From assembly GCA_017622295.1 (NCBI GenBank), contig JAGARK010000045.1, positions 1 through 64,000 on the forward strand: a stretch of DNA of 64,000 nt. Reading direction: 5' to 3'. The notes beneath the pieces are model-generated. The model had not been told where the DNA came from and did no database searches. It saw nothing but the letters and a program-made list of their open reading frames with translations. The position numbers and the translations under genes are program-made. Below are positions 1 to 8,761 of the stretch, piece after piece. Numbering within the stretch: position 1 is the stretch's first letter; every line of letters starts with the position of its first letter. The DNA comes from Oscillospiraceae bacterium (GTDB lineage: Bacteria; Bacillota; Clostridia; Oscillospirales; Oscillospiraceae).

Positions 1-1985
1 CAGCACCACAGCGGCACCGGCCATGGTCAGGATACCAACAATGGTAAAGCCCAGGGTACCGTAGTCACCGGTCTGGGGCAGAGTGAAACCACGGGTGTTG
101 GTGACCTCAATGGGCACCAGGGCATTGTCGCTGCCGTTATCGTCCAGCATGGTTACATCCTTGGCATCCACCACAGCGGAAGCGGTCAGCAGATAATGGG
201 CAAGCTGCTTCTGGGGCATATTGTTCAGAACATCGGCAAGGTTGCCGTCAGTCTTGATATAACCCTTCTGGATAGCCTCCTTGATGATAGATTCTGCGAA
301 ACGGGGATCATTCTGAACCAGACCCAGCACGTCGCTTTCGTAGATATCGCACAGGACGGTGCTTTCCTTGGTAGTAATGACCACCTTGATCTCGTCCTTC
401 AGGAGGGTGTATGCACTGTCCGTATGGGTTTCCTTCAGGAAATAGGTATCATTCTCGATACCCTTTACCAGGATCTTGTATACAGTCTCGGTGCCCGCGT
501 CGGTCTTGACCTCATGGGCAACAGGGGTAAAGTAGGTGGCATTTTGTACATTGGAGGTTTTACCGGTCACATAGTATACACCTTCTGCCTCGTTCAGCTC
601 GGCTACCACATAGTAACCGTCTGTGTCGTTGCGGAGGGTAAACTGGATCTCGGAGAAGTCACCGCGGCCGTCGCTGAAAGTCTTGATAAGATCCACACCG
701 TAGGTGTACAGATGGCAGTCGTCCACCAGGGTATCATAGTAAGCGGAATTGGAACGGGACCAGGTCAGCACAACTTCGTTGGGGTTGCCGTCGTCACCAT
801 ATACCAGGGAATTGTCGGAATCCATGGTTGCCTGATAGGTGATGCGCAGGGTGCAGTCGGAATAGCCGGAATTGACCATGCTTGCGCCGGGATAGACAGC
901 CTTGGAGGTATTGATTTCTTCCAGACCACGGGAAGTCATGGCAACGGTCATAACGGATTCACCGGCGGAGGTATTGCCATAGGTGACGGTAAACTTGCCG
1001 TCCGCCTCGGTCCAGGTGGTCACCAGATCGGTACAGGCGTCGTCGGTGAAGATCTCAATGACCACATCGTTGCGGTTATAGGACACACCGGGGGCAATGG
1101 TATCCACGAAGGTGAAACAAGACAGATAAGTGGCTTCGCTGCTGATGGTGGGAATGCCTGCGATAATCTGATAGTCGATGGTGTCGCCGGCGGAGGCGGT
1201 GCCGGTATGGGCGTAGCCATCGGTGATATCGGTGGCGCTGCCGCCGTTGTTTCCGGTGCTTTCAATGTTCTCACGCAAAGTTTTCTCCAACTCAGGAATA
1301 CCGGTGAGGTTTTTAGGCATCAGGGTAATATCGTACATCCACTCATAGCCGCCATCGGATACATTGGTGCCCTCGGTATTGGTCATGGGAAGGCTCAGCA
1401 GGAAGGGCGCGCAGCTGCTAACCACCTGTTCAGGGAGCAAAGTTTCCGCGAACAAGAAAAGGCCCTGCTCCATATTCTCGGCATAGGTATGACCGTACTT
1501 GTCCGTCAGGGGCATATTCACACCGCCGTTGTTCACCACATAACGCTCCATGGCGTTCTTAACCACGGTGGAATTGGCTTCCAGGCCAGCGGCCAGGGCA
1601 TCGATCAGCACATCAGACTGATAGAAATACTTGCCAGAATCCAGATGGTCAGCATTGGTGTAGCGCTTGGCGCCGTTTTCCAGACCCAGGGCACGCAGGA
1701 AGTCAGCGCCCTTTACCTTGTCCACACCATAGAGTACCTGCACATGGCTGTCGGTGCGGCCGTCAGCAGTGGATTCGGAGAACTGGACGATATCGGCCAC
1801 CTTCAGGTAGGTAAACTGTACCCCGGCAATGGCATAGCCGTAGCTTTCGCCGCCGTTGCCCAGGTCGGACTTGTTATCGGTATCGCCGTCACGGACAGCG
1901 CCGCCCAGGGTGTCGATCACGCTCTGGTCATAGACACCGGTGGATACATAACTGGAATCCCATACACCGTCCTTTTCCGATATGG
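1..1985 (-). CDS. LPXTG-anchored SpaA-type pilin/adhesin, exon 2 (3' end outside window)
   Basis: This is the larger part of a sortase-anchored, isopeptide-domain surface protein; the gene leaves the window at its C-terminus. Read on the minus strand it continues from exon 1 (4814-4979) after removal of the group II intron: the last codon of exon 1 (G) is completed by CC, giving ...DITN-AISEKDGVWDSSYV without a break. Visible hallmarks are the N-terminal pilin segment (KDGVWDSSYVSTGVYD), the segment TGIPELEKTLREN that opens the isopeptide D1-like domain, and the sorting motif LPQTG near nt 75-89 followed by a hydrophobic stretch. The family (SpaH/EbpB-like major pilins) is covalently polymerised or wall-linked by sortase and mediates adhesion. 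It lies downstream of the conjugation operon and an LPXTG hydrolase, so a role in mating-pair contact is possible but is inference. Confidence 0.85.
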
Positions 1986-2055
1986 ATAGGTAATCCCTTG
2001 GGTGATGTATGTGGCGAAGCCACATACATTTCCCTCCGGATTTTCCCCCCATTCA

Positions 2056-2087
2056 CACGGAGCGTGCGACTTTCACCGCACTCCGCG
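2056..2087 (-). ncRNA. Group II intron domain V (catalytic hairpin)
   Basis: Minus-strand hairpin CGCGGAGTGCGGTGAAA...GTCGCACGCTCCG with a GAAA tetraloop, the typical domain V fold of bacterial group II introns. It lies between the end of the maturase ORF and the domain VI/3' splice site, as expected. Confidence 0.85.
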
Positions 2088-2153
2088 TTCCATCGTTATT
2101 GCAATGTTTCTTTTGATTCAATCAACCATCATAGAAATGTAGAAATACTTGTT

Positions 2154-4064
2154 TTATGTTGCGATTTTCTCAATATTCAGCAGAGTTCTCAGGTAATTCA
2201 GCTTCTTGAGCTGTTTTTCACTTAAATCCAGAATTTGCAGATATTTGGAAATGATGCTCGGTTCTGTTGCGTGAATCAGCTTGTGAACAGGTTCCAGAAC
2301 CAACACCAAATTGCAATACGCATCTGTGCCACCTTTAGACTTTGGGGTTTTATGGTGGCAGTGGATGTCACTTGTACTGCAAAAGGATTTCCCAGTGATT
2401 GCACATTTGCCCCATTGGGCAGAGAAAAGCGATATGCGGTTATCCGCAAATTCTGCGCTTTTCCCGTGGAGCGGACTTCGCATCAGTTCCCACATGAGCC
2501 GGAGGTTGATTCCGAGTGAGTCATGAATCTCCTTTCGTCCTTCTGGGGTGTACGGATTGACCGTCCGCCGCTTTGCAATGGGATTTTTGTGCTGGACATA
2601 TCCTATTGGATATATCGGCTCACCGCTTCCGGCTAAATACCGTATGGATGCGGATTTGCCATATAACCGATATTCAATATCTGTAAGTTTTCTACCGTGG
2701 CGAACAAGCCGGGAACCCCTTTGACGATGCAAACGATTTGTAAAGATGGTCATAACAGAACGGTTCAGACCATCACAATCAGTTGCAACCATCGTGGCAA
2801 TTTTGTAGTAATTTTGCGTTCCCATGACCATGGAATTGTAGAGCTTGATTTCATCAATTTCTTCTTTTCCGGGTCTGGGTTTTGCCACATTCTTGGCTTG
2901 CTCTATAAATCTCTGCTTTTGCTTTTTGAGTGCTTTATCGCATATATGGGATTTTACGACCCTTTTATTACCCTTCGGATAGGTCTTGATTTTGAAACCA
3001 AGAAATTCCGAATATCTGCGCTTGACATTTACAACCCTCGTTTTCTCCGGGGATACTTCCAGCTTCAGCCGTTCCTGCAACCATTGCGTTATTGCAATCA
3101 TTGCTTTTTCTGCATCGGTTTTTGTACGGCAGAAGATCCGAAAATCATCTGCATAACGAACGATTCGCATTTCTTTTAAGTTAGTGAGTTTCATTGCGGT
3201 ATATCCGTTACTCAGGATTTCACAGCCTGCTTTATTCTGTCTTGTGCTGTATTTCCTTGTTACCGGGTGTTTTTGCCATTGGCTGTCAACCCAGTGGTCA
3301 AGTTCATTCAGCACGATATTGGCTAACAGCGGGGAGATAATTCCTCCCTGCGGTGTTCCTTTGTTTGGATATTCCATACTTCCATCCGGCATTTTTATGG
3401 GTGCCGTCAGAATTTTTCTCACAACATAAATTAGGTGCGTATCGTGTATGCCCATGGCCCATATCTGGCGAATCAGCTTTGCATGATTCACATTATCGAA
3501 GAAGCCCTTAATATCAAATTCCACGATGTAGTGTAAATGTGACCGCTGAATGAGGCGGTAGGTGCTTTGGATAGCATGTTCCACACTCCGCTGGGGACGG
3601 AAACCATAGCTGTTATCGCTGAATTTCGCTTCACAGATTGGCTCCATTACCTGCTTGATACATTGCTGTATGAGCCTGTCCCAGATACAGGGGATTCCCA
3701 GAGGTCTGGTTGTTCCGTTGGGTTTTGGAATGTCTTTGCGTCTTACCGGTTTAGGGCGGTATCCGTGCGGTGTTCCTGCAACGATATATCGGACTTTTCC
3801 AACGACCTCATCCGGCTGTAACCGTCCAATGTCCCGAATGTCCAATTTATCCGTTCCTGGTGTCCTGCTACCATGATTGCTTTTGATGTTGCGATATGCC
3901 AATAGGATATTTTCCCGGCTGAGAATAATATCCATTAAGTCTGTAAATGTTTCATTTGCCAAGCTTCGGGCATATAAATCGTCAAAAGTATTTTGCATAT
4001 GGTAGTATTCTGCATGGCGCAGGTCATCCACACACAGAAGTTTTCCTTGTTTCTTTTCTGGCAT
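2154..4064 (-). CDS. ltrA: Group II intron-encoded reverse transcriptase/maturase with HNH endonuclease (LtrA family)
   Basis: 636-residue multifunctional intron protein that helps splice the intron RNA and drives retrohoming by target-primed reverse transcription. In order: an RT domain (about residues 60-360) with PLGIP, the TPQGGIISPLLANI segment and the catalytic YADDF motif (after RIVR); a maturase X domain (GIIM, about 400-520); and a C-terminal HNH nuclease with paired cysteines, CHHK and HKLIHA. All catalytic motifs are present and there is no frameshift, so it could be active. Start is the ATG at 4064, preceded by GGAGTG nine bases upstream. It is transcribed in the same direction as the split pilin gene, hence co-expressed with it. 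Confidence 0.95.
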   Translation of the reverse strand: MPEKKQGKLLCVDDLRHAEYYHMQNTFDDLYARSLANETFTDLMDIILSRENILLAYRNIKSNHGSRTPGTDKLDIRDIGRLQPDEVVGKVRYIVAGTPHGYRPKPVRRKDIPKPNGTTRPLGIPCIWDRLIQQCIKQVMEPICEAKFSDNSYGFRPQRSVEHAIQSTYRLIQRSHLHYIVEFDIKGFFDNVNHAKLIRQIWAMGIHDTHLIYVVRKILTAPIKMPDGSMEYPNKGTPQGGIISPLLANIVLNELDHWVDSQWQKHPVTRKYSTRQNKAGCEILSNGYTAMKLTNLKEMRIVRYADDFRIFCRTKTDAEKAMIAITQWLQERLKLEVSPEKTRVVNVKRRYSEFLGFKIKTYPKGNKRVVKSHICDKALKKQKQRFIEQAKNVAKPRPGKEEIDEIKLYNSMVMGTQNYYKIATMVATDCDGLNRSVMTIFTNRLHRQRGSRLVRHGRKLTDIEYRLYGKSASIRYLAGSGEPIYPIGYVQHKNPIAKRRTVNPYTPEGRKEIHDSLGINLRLMWELMRSPLHGKSAEFADNRISLFSAQWGKCAITGKSFCSTSDIHCHHKTPKSKGGTDAYCNLVLVLEPVHKLIHATEPSIISKYLQILDLSEKQLKKLNYLRTLLNIEKIAT

Positions 4065-4813
4065 TAGGCATCACTCCTTCCATTTCTGAATTGAGCGACC
4101 CTTTTTGTCTTACTCGTAATCCTAATTGCGATTGAATAAAAGATTGTTGCTATAACGACTTGAGGCCATTCCTCCATTCCCATTACAGGAACTTCATTGG
4201 TTCGACCTCTGCTTTTCAGCAATGGTTTGGGTGCTTATTATTCTTCGTCACCCTATACTTTCCATAGGAGAGTACCCATTACCTTTCCTCGTTCCGGTAA
4301 TCCTATCTGTACATATACCTTTAGGTGCTTGCTCTAAGCCTGTTAGCTTGGATGCGCCTGTAACGCATCATGGTGTTTCATACTAACGATTTTTACTCCA
4401 CCACACTAACTGTGATTCAAACACAGGCATACATTTCTGTATGCTCCACGATATAGACCCGTACATTCGCAAGTTCGTCAGTCCTGTCGGACATTCTCAC
4501 CATGGGTATTTTATAGACCCCCGGCCTATAGGCTACATCGTCCACCGCTGGACGACTTTCCTCAGCACAGCATAATGTCACGATGCTTTTCAGCATTTAT
4601 GCTTCTCTGTTAGGGCAGCTCTCAGCCGACTTCACCGGGCTCCTGACATATACAGCTTTCGCTTTTTGATATGCCAGCCGGAGGATTAGGGAAGGCGTTT
4701 CCGGGCGTTACCCCTTCATTCCACCTTTCGGATTACCAGTTCTCCTAAAAAGAGAACGATTTTTCTCGTTCTTTTATTAGTGCCTAACCTTTTCAGTTAG
4801 GAACGAGTCGCAC

Positions 4814-4979
4814 CGTTTGTGATATCGTATTTGTAGATATCCACGCTGCACAGGCGGTCCTCGTTGATGGTTGCGTTCTCGGTGGGATCGCTGGGCATAG
4901 CAGCGGAGGCGCTGACGGGATACGTCAGCAACAGCATCAGGGACAGGCACAAGGCTACTGCCTTTTTCAGATTCTTCAT
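4814..4979 (-). CDS. LPXTG pilin, exon 1 (signal peptide)
   Basis: First 55 codons of the split pilin gene. The chosen ATG (4979) gives MKNLKKAVALCLSLMLLL followed by a signal peptidase site (VSASAA-MP). An earlier in-frame ATG at 5000 is less likely because the AAAGGA ribosome site lies between the two. The exon ends in ...VDIYKYDITN + G at 4814, where the intron begins. Without splicing the ribosome reads only about five codons into the intron before a TAA (4797-4799), so an unspliced message gives only a short secreted peptide. Splicing gives an uninterrupted pilin. Confidence 0.85.
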
Positions 4980-5045
4980 AGTTTCGTTGTTTCCTTTCAT
5001 AAATAATATAGAAATTGAAATGGGTAACGATCAGAGATTGGTGAT

Positions 5046-5072
5046 GAAAAAAGCCAGGGACGGTCCCTGGCC
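5046..5072 (-). terminator. Intrinsic terminator after the NlpC/P60 surface protein
   Basis: Minus-strand hairpin GCCAGGGAC/GTCCCTGGC followed by TTTTTT. It separates the hydrolase gene from the pilin gene, so the pilin either has its own promoter in the short gap 4980-5045 or depends on read-through. Confidence 0.8.
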
Positions 5073-5093
5073 TTGTAGAAGGCGGCTGCTGCG

Positions 5094-7973
5094 TCAGACC
5101 TTCTTTCTGCGGTATACGATCACGGCACCCAGGCAGCTAATGGCTGCTGCCAGTCCCGCGATACGAAGGATCATGCCGGAACTTGCGCCGGTCTTGGGAA
5201 GCTCAAACTCCGGTCCGTTGATCACCGTGACGGTGATGGTGAAAGCTGCATCCTGGGGCAGTTTCCCTTCAAAAGCGTGGTCTGCCTGCAATGCCAGTCC
5301 GTCCGGTGCCTTTGTTTCCGTCAGTCGGTAATACAGCGCCGGATGGAGGCCGTCGAAGGAAGCAACCCCATTTTCGCCGGAAGTAAGCCTGCCATCCGTC
5401 AGGTCAGCAGAGGAACAGCCGCCCTTGGCCATGGTTTCAGAATAGGATACAGGATACCATGCAGTTCCGTCCTCGCTCCATTCCAGAAGGAACTCCGCAC
5501 CGGCCCTGGGCTCTCCCATCAGATCCAGCTTCAGGGCATCGATCCTGCCGGGACGCAGACGGTTGGTAAAGGTCACCGCTGCGGTCTCGCCGGGAACAAC
5601 GGTCACGGTCTGGGGATTCTCCGTTTCATTCACATACAAAGAATCCTCCGGGATCTTCTCGTAGATCAGATAGTCGCCTTCCTCGATATAGCCGGAAAGA
5701 ATGGTTCCATCCTCCCCGGTGGTGAAGGTGCCGATGAAAGTATTTTCGGAATCACCCAAACGGTAGGCATCAAACTCCCATCCGGCAACACTGCCGCCGT
5801 CCGGCATATCCTTGATGATCCTGAACTGACCAAGCTGGGTATTCTCGGAAACTACCGTCACGGTCTCACCGGCCTTGATGGTCACAACATGGGTGCTCTG
5901 GTCAAAGACCCAATCCAGGTGGGTTGCACTCTCGTCCACTTCCTCTACAAAGAAAGTGCCCGCAGATACCTCCACCTTGATCTCACCGTTTTCATCGGTG
6001 GTAAAGGGAGAACCGGGCAGCAGCTCCGTCATAGCGGCATTGGTGTAGATATTGTACTTCCAGCCGTTCTTATCGGCTCCCGTGTTGGTATCCTTCTGGA
6101 TGACAAGGTATGCCTTGGGGATATTGGTAATGGTGACGGTTGCCGTCTGATCCGCAACCACATCCACATAATGATAGCTCATATCCAGGGAGTAACCGGG
6201 ATGGCTGTTTCCGCTGTCCTCCTGCACCAGGTACCGGCCGGGAGCCAGACCTGTAAAGGTATAGGTGGGATCATTCTTGTCTTTCTTGGTGGTGCCGCTG
6301 CCGATGTAGTCATAGCTGCCATCGTCAAGCACCTTCCAGAGATTGACCTTCCAGCCCAATTCCACACCCTGACCGTTGGTGGTTGCTTTTCTGACTGTCA
6401 GGCTGCCGGTCCGCTGGGTATTTTCCGCATAGATGGTTCGGATCGCGTTATCCTTGGTCAGGGTCACATACCACTCAGTAGTTCCGCTGGGTCCATATCC
6501 GTCCGGGAATACACTTTCATACACATAGAAGGTAGACAGAGGCAGCGGGCCGGAACAGGCATAACCATTCACGGTAGGTCCAATGGTGTATTTCTGTCCG
6601 GTAGCCTGGTCTTGGGCAACAAAGTACGCGCCGTCCAGGGCATAGCCGTCTGTATCGTCCTTGTACACTTCAATATAGCCATCGGGATCTTCCGCCTCAG
6701 GCAGTTCAATGTGATAGAACGCAGAGGGCGAAGAAGATTTGCTGCCGGAGCTTGTCATGTACTCCACGGCACTGATCTCAGGGCCGCGGCTGTTGCCCAC
6801 ATGGATGATATAGTGATAAGTACCGCGGTTGGTGCCGCTGGCATTGTACATGGTGTAGGCGCCCGCATACACGGCAACATGGGTCAGACTGCCGCTGGAA
6901 TTGGAGAACACGATAATATCACCGGGCACCAGGTTGGCATAAGCGGTGGTGGCATCGGTATACCGTGTGACACCGCTGCCGGACTGCGAAGCCAGATTTT
7001 TCAGGCCCGTTTCCCATGCCCACACGCTGGCGGTGGAATAAGAACCGTTATTCATGGTGGTGGCCTTGATCGCATCCGCTACCCAGGTGGTATCAATACC
7101 TTCAATGTTTGGAAGGTAGTTGTTCCAATAGTAGCTGACGAAGGAGGCGCACACCAAGCCCTGCTGCTCAAACAGGGCAATATTAGGTGCCTTGCCGCTT
7201 ACTGTGCTGGAATCTGCCACGGTCTCGTCGCCGTTGCAGAAGGGGGAATAATCGTCATAGCCGATATTGGAAAGTACCTGGGGCGCATAGGTGTTGATAT
7301 TGGAGGAAGTGTACTGCGCCACATACAGATATCCGTTATCCTTCAGGTAATCCACATCGTATCCGGTATAGGCCAGGGCCCGCAGAATGTAATTGTCGTA
7401 CATTTCATCGGGAATCAGGCTCATATCTGCCAGCAGCATGATCCCATAGGGGTCAGCATCCAGCAGATCGTCGGGGAAGTCATTGTCCACGGGCAGACCG
7501 TAGGGATACGGCCAGTCGGGATCATAGGGGTTTTCCTCTACAATGGGGTCAGGGGTGATAAGGATACCCTCAGATTCTTCTTTGGCCTCGTTTTCCTCAG
7601 GAGGCTCCGTATCCTCCAGTGCTTCCGTTTCCTCCGGGGGGTCCACTTCCTCCACCGGCTCTGTGACTTCGGTTTCCTCCGTCACTTCCTCCGTATTCTC
7701 CGGGGGATCAGTCGGTTCCGTTGGCTCCGTATTGTCGGTAGGGTCAGTTACCTCCGTTGTTTCCTCCGTCACAGCCTCGGTAGGCTCTGTTGCTGCCGGA
7801 TTTTCTGCCGGTTCCGTTTCCTCCTGAATGACCGGCTCCGTGGTGACAGTCTCCGCTGTTTCCGTTGTGGCAGCGGTGCCGTCCGTAGATGCTGCAAATG
7901 CGGAGAAGGGCAGGCTCATTACAAGAAGCAGCACCAGGAATACCGACAAAAGGCGCCGATACATAGGTTTCAA
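5094..7973 (-). CDS. Wall-anchored NlpC/P60 peptidoglycan hydrolase with SpaA/Cna-B repeats (LPKTG)
   Basis: 959 residues. Layout: signal peptide (1-28, ending SAFA), a low-complexity Glu/Thr/Pro-rich stalk (about 30-145), an NlpC/P60-like cysteine peptidase domain (about 260-420: nucleophile C275 in LVCASFVSYYW, H365 in THVAVYAG, H391 in HVGNSRG), about five SpaA/Cna-B-type beta domains (about 435-915), and LPKTG with hydrophobic tail and RRKK. It probably cuts peptidoglycan so the conjugation channel can pass, a role played by VirB1/CD1107-like proteins that follow VirB4 in Tn1549-type elements, but here covalently fixed to the wall. Start is TTG at 7973 behind AAGGA, whose ribosome site overlaps the stop of the upstream gene; ATG at 7964 is the alternative. 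Confidence 0.85.
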   Translation of the reverse strand: MKPMYRRLLSVFLVLLLVMSLPFSAFAASTDGTAATTETAETVTTEPVIQEETEPAENPAATEPTEAVTEETTEVTDPTDNTEPTEPTDPPENTEEVTEETEVTEPVEEVDPPEETEALEDTEPPEENEAKEESEGILITPDPIVEENPYDPDWPYPYGLPVDNDFPDDLLDADPYGIMLLADMSLIPDEMYDNYILRALAYTGYDVDYLKDNGYLYVAQYTSSNINTYAPQVLSNIGYDDYSPFCNGDETVADSSTVSGKAPNIALFEQQGLVCASFVSYYWNNYLPNIEGIDTTWVADAIKATTMNNGSYSTASVWAWETGLKNLASQSGSGVTRYTDATTAYANLVPGDIIVFSNSSGSLTHVAVYAGAYTMYNASGTNRGTYHYIIHVGNSRGPEISAVEYMTSSGSKSSSPSAFYHIELPEAEDPDGYIEVYKDDTDGYALDGAYFVAQDQATGQKYTIGPTVNGYACSGPLPLSTFYVYESVFPDGYGPSGTTEWYVTLTKDNAIRTIYAENTQRTGSLTVRKATTNGQGVELGWKVNLWKVLDDGSYDYIGSGTTKKDKNDPTYTFTGLAPGRYLVQEDSGNSHPGYSLDMSYHYVDVVADQTATVTITNIPKAYLVIQKDTNTGADKNGWKYNIYTNAAMTELLPGSPFTTDENGEIKVEVSAGTFFVEEVDESATHLDWVFDQSTHVVTIKAGETVTVVSENTQLGQFRIIKDMPDGGSVAGWEFDAYRLGDSENTFIGTFTTGEDGTILSGYIEEGDYLIYEKIPEDSLYVNETENPQTVTVVPGETAAVTFTNRLRPGRIDALKLDLMGEPRAGAEFLLEWSEDGTAWYPVSYSETMAKGGCSSADLTDGRLTSGENGVASFDGLHPALYYRLTETKAPDGLALQADHAFEGKLPQDAAFTITVTVINGPEFELPKTGASSGMILRIAGLAAAISCLGAVIVYRRKKV

Positions 7974-7979
7974 TCCGCA

Positions 7980-8747
7980 TCATTCCTTTCCTTTGATATT
8001 TTCCGAATGGTAATCGCTGGTCAGCAGCATACGAAACAGCGCCTTGCCCTTTGGGGTTATCACCGTCTGCTGACCGAAATGGCCGTTGGGAGCAATAAAG
8101 TCCTTGACCTTAAACAGGCCCCGGTTGGACTTCTTTGCATAGGGAAGCAAATACCCACCGGGACAGCGGTACAGGAAACCACCTTCTATCAGAAACTTGC
8201 AGAAGGCCCGTTCCCCAATATCCAGCTCCTTTGCGGTGGCGCGGATATTGGTACAATCCTCCGGGTGAAGGAAGGTATCAAAAAAGGCCGCCTTGGGCTC
8301 CATTTTCTGCACCTGCCGGGTCAGGCTCGCGTTCTTCTCATGCTCTGCCAAAAGCCGCCCCGCGAATTGCAGCAGCACATTGGGATCTGCCGCTGCCTGT
8401 TCCAGCAGGGAGCTTGTCATGTATCCGCCTGTCTGACGGATGGATGGGAGAACTTCCTCAAATACCCATTTTTCAAACCGCTGCGCGGTAGGCAGACGGC
8501 TATGGACGATCAGCCGGTAAACATCACCTTCCGGTATGAAGGTAAGCTCCTGCATCCCGCCTGCAGTAAGGGCGCCCCGTTTCAGGGCCCCCTTACAATG
8601 GACATAGACCGCATTGCGGGGCTTGGAATATCCCAGCGCCGCCGCAACATCGATCCCGCAAAAAAGCAGCCTGCCATCATCCGGGATGATACGCACGCTG
8701 CCGAACTCCTGATTACGGAAGGTCTCCATTTTCATCCTGTTTTCCAT
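7980..8747 (-). CDS. Phage-type antirepressor (BRO-N plus KilAC-like)
   Basis: 255 residues. The N-terminal about 115 residues (MKMETFRNQEFGSVRI..., DVAAALGY, LTFIPEGDVYRLIVHSRL, FEKWVFEEVLPSIRQTGGY) are a clear BRO/prophage antirepressor N-domain. The C-terminal part (TNIRATAKELDIGERAFCKFLIEGGFLYR...) matches KilAC-type DNA-binding domains. Such proteins modulate phage or element gene expression. It sits inside the transfer operon between VirB4 and the wall hydrolase; its TGA stop overlaps the ribosome site of the hydrolase, suggesting coupling. Start ATG at 8747 follows AAAGGAG. Confidence 0.9.
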   Translation of the reverse strand: MENRMKMETFRNQEFGSVRIIPDDGRLLFCGIDVAAALGYSKPRNAVYVHCKGALKRGALTAGGMQELTFIPEGDVYRLIVHSRLPTAQRFEKWVFEEVLPSIRQTGGYMTSSLLEQAAADPNVLLQFAGRLLAEHEKNASLTRQVQKMEPKAAFFDTFLHPEDCTNIRATAKELDIGERAFCKFLIEGGFLYRCPGGYLLPYAKKSNRGLFKVKDFIAPNGHFGQQTVITPKGKALFRMLLTSDYHSENIKGKE

Positions 8748-8761
8748 AATCGGTTACTCCT

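Larger units (their letters stand above)
1986..4813 (-). mobile_element. Group II intron, apparently full length, inserted in the pilin gene
   Basis: On the minus strand the intron begins GTGCGACTCG (from 4813), matching the bacterial GUGYG 5' consensus, and ends ...GATTACCTAT at 1986. Domain V is recognisable at about 2056-2087 (core GTGCGGTGAAAGTCGCAC), followed by a domain VI-like hairpin. A reverse transcriptase/maturase ORF sits inside (2154-4064), and about 750 nt of RNA-coding sequence precede it (4065-4813). A candidate EBS1 (TGTTTG, 4418-4423 on minus) can pair with the exon end CAAACG including one G-U pair. Removing exactly this segment joins two parts of one pilin reading frame, which strongly supports both boundaries. 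The intron is in sense orientation, so splicing can restore the host protein. Confidence 0.92.

Noticed and set aside
196..1989. 597-codon plus-strand open frame at the left end
   Set aside because: Antisense shadow of the pilin exon; it ends exactly at the intron border because the exon's codon bias ends there.
7543..7827. Ser/Val/Gly repeat ORF on plus
   Set aside because: It is the complement of the Glu/Thr/Pro stalk of the wall hydrolase.
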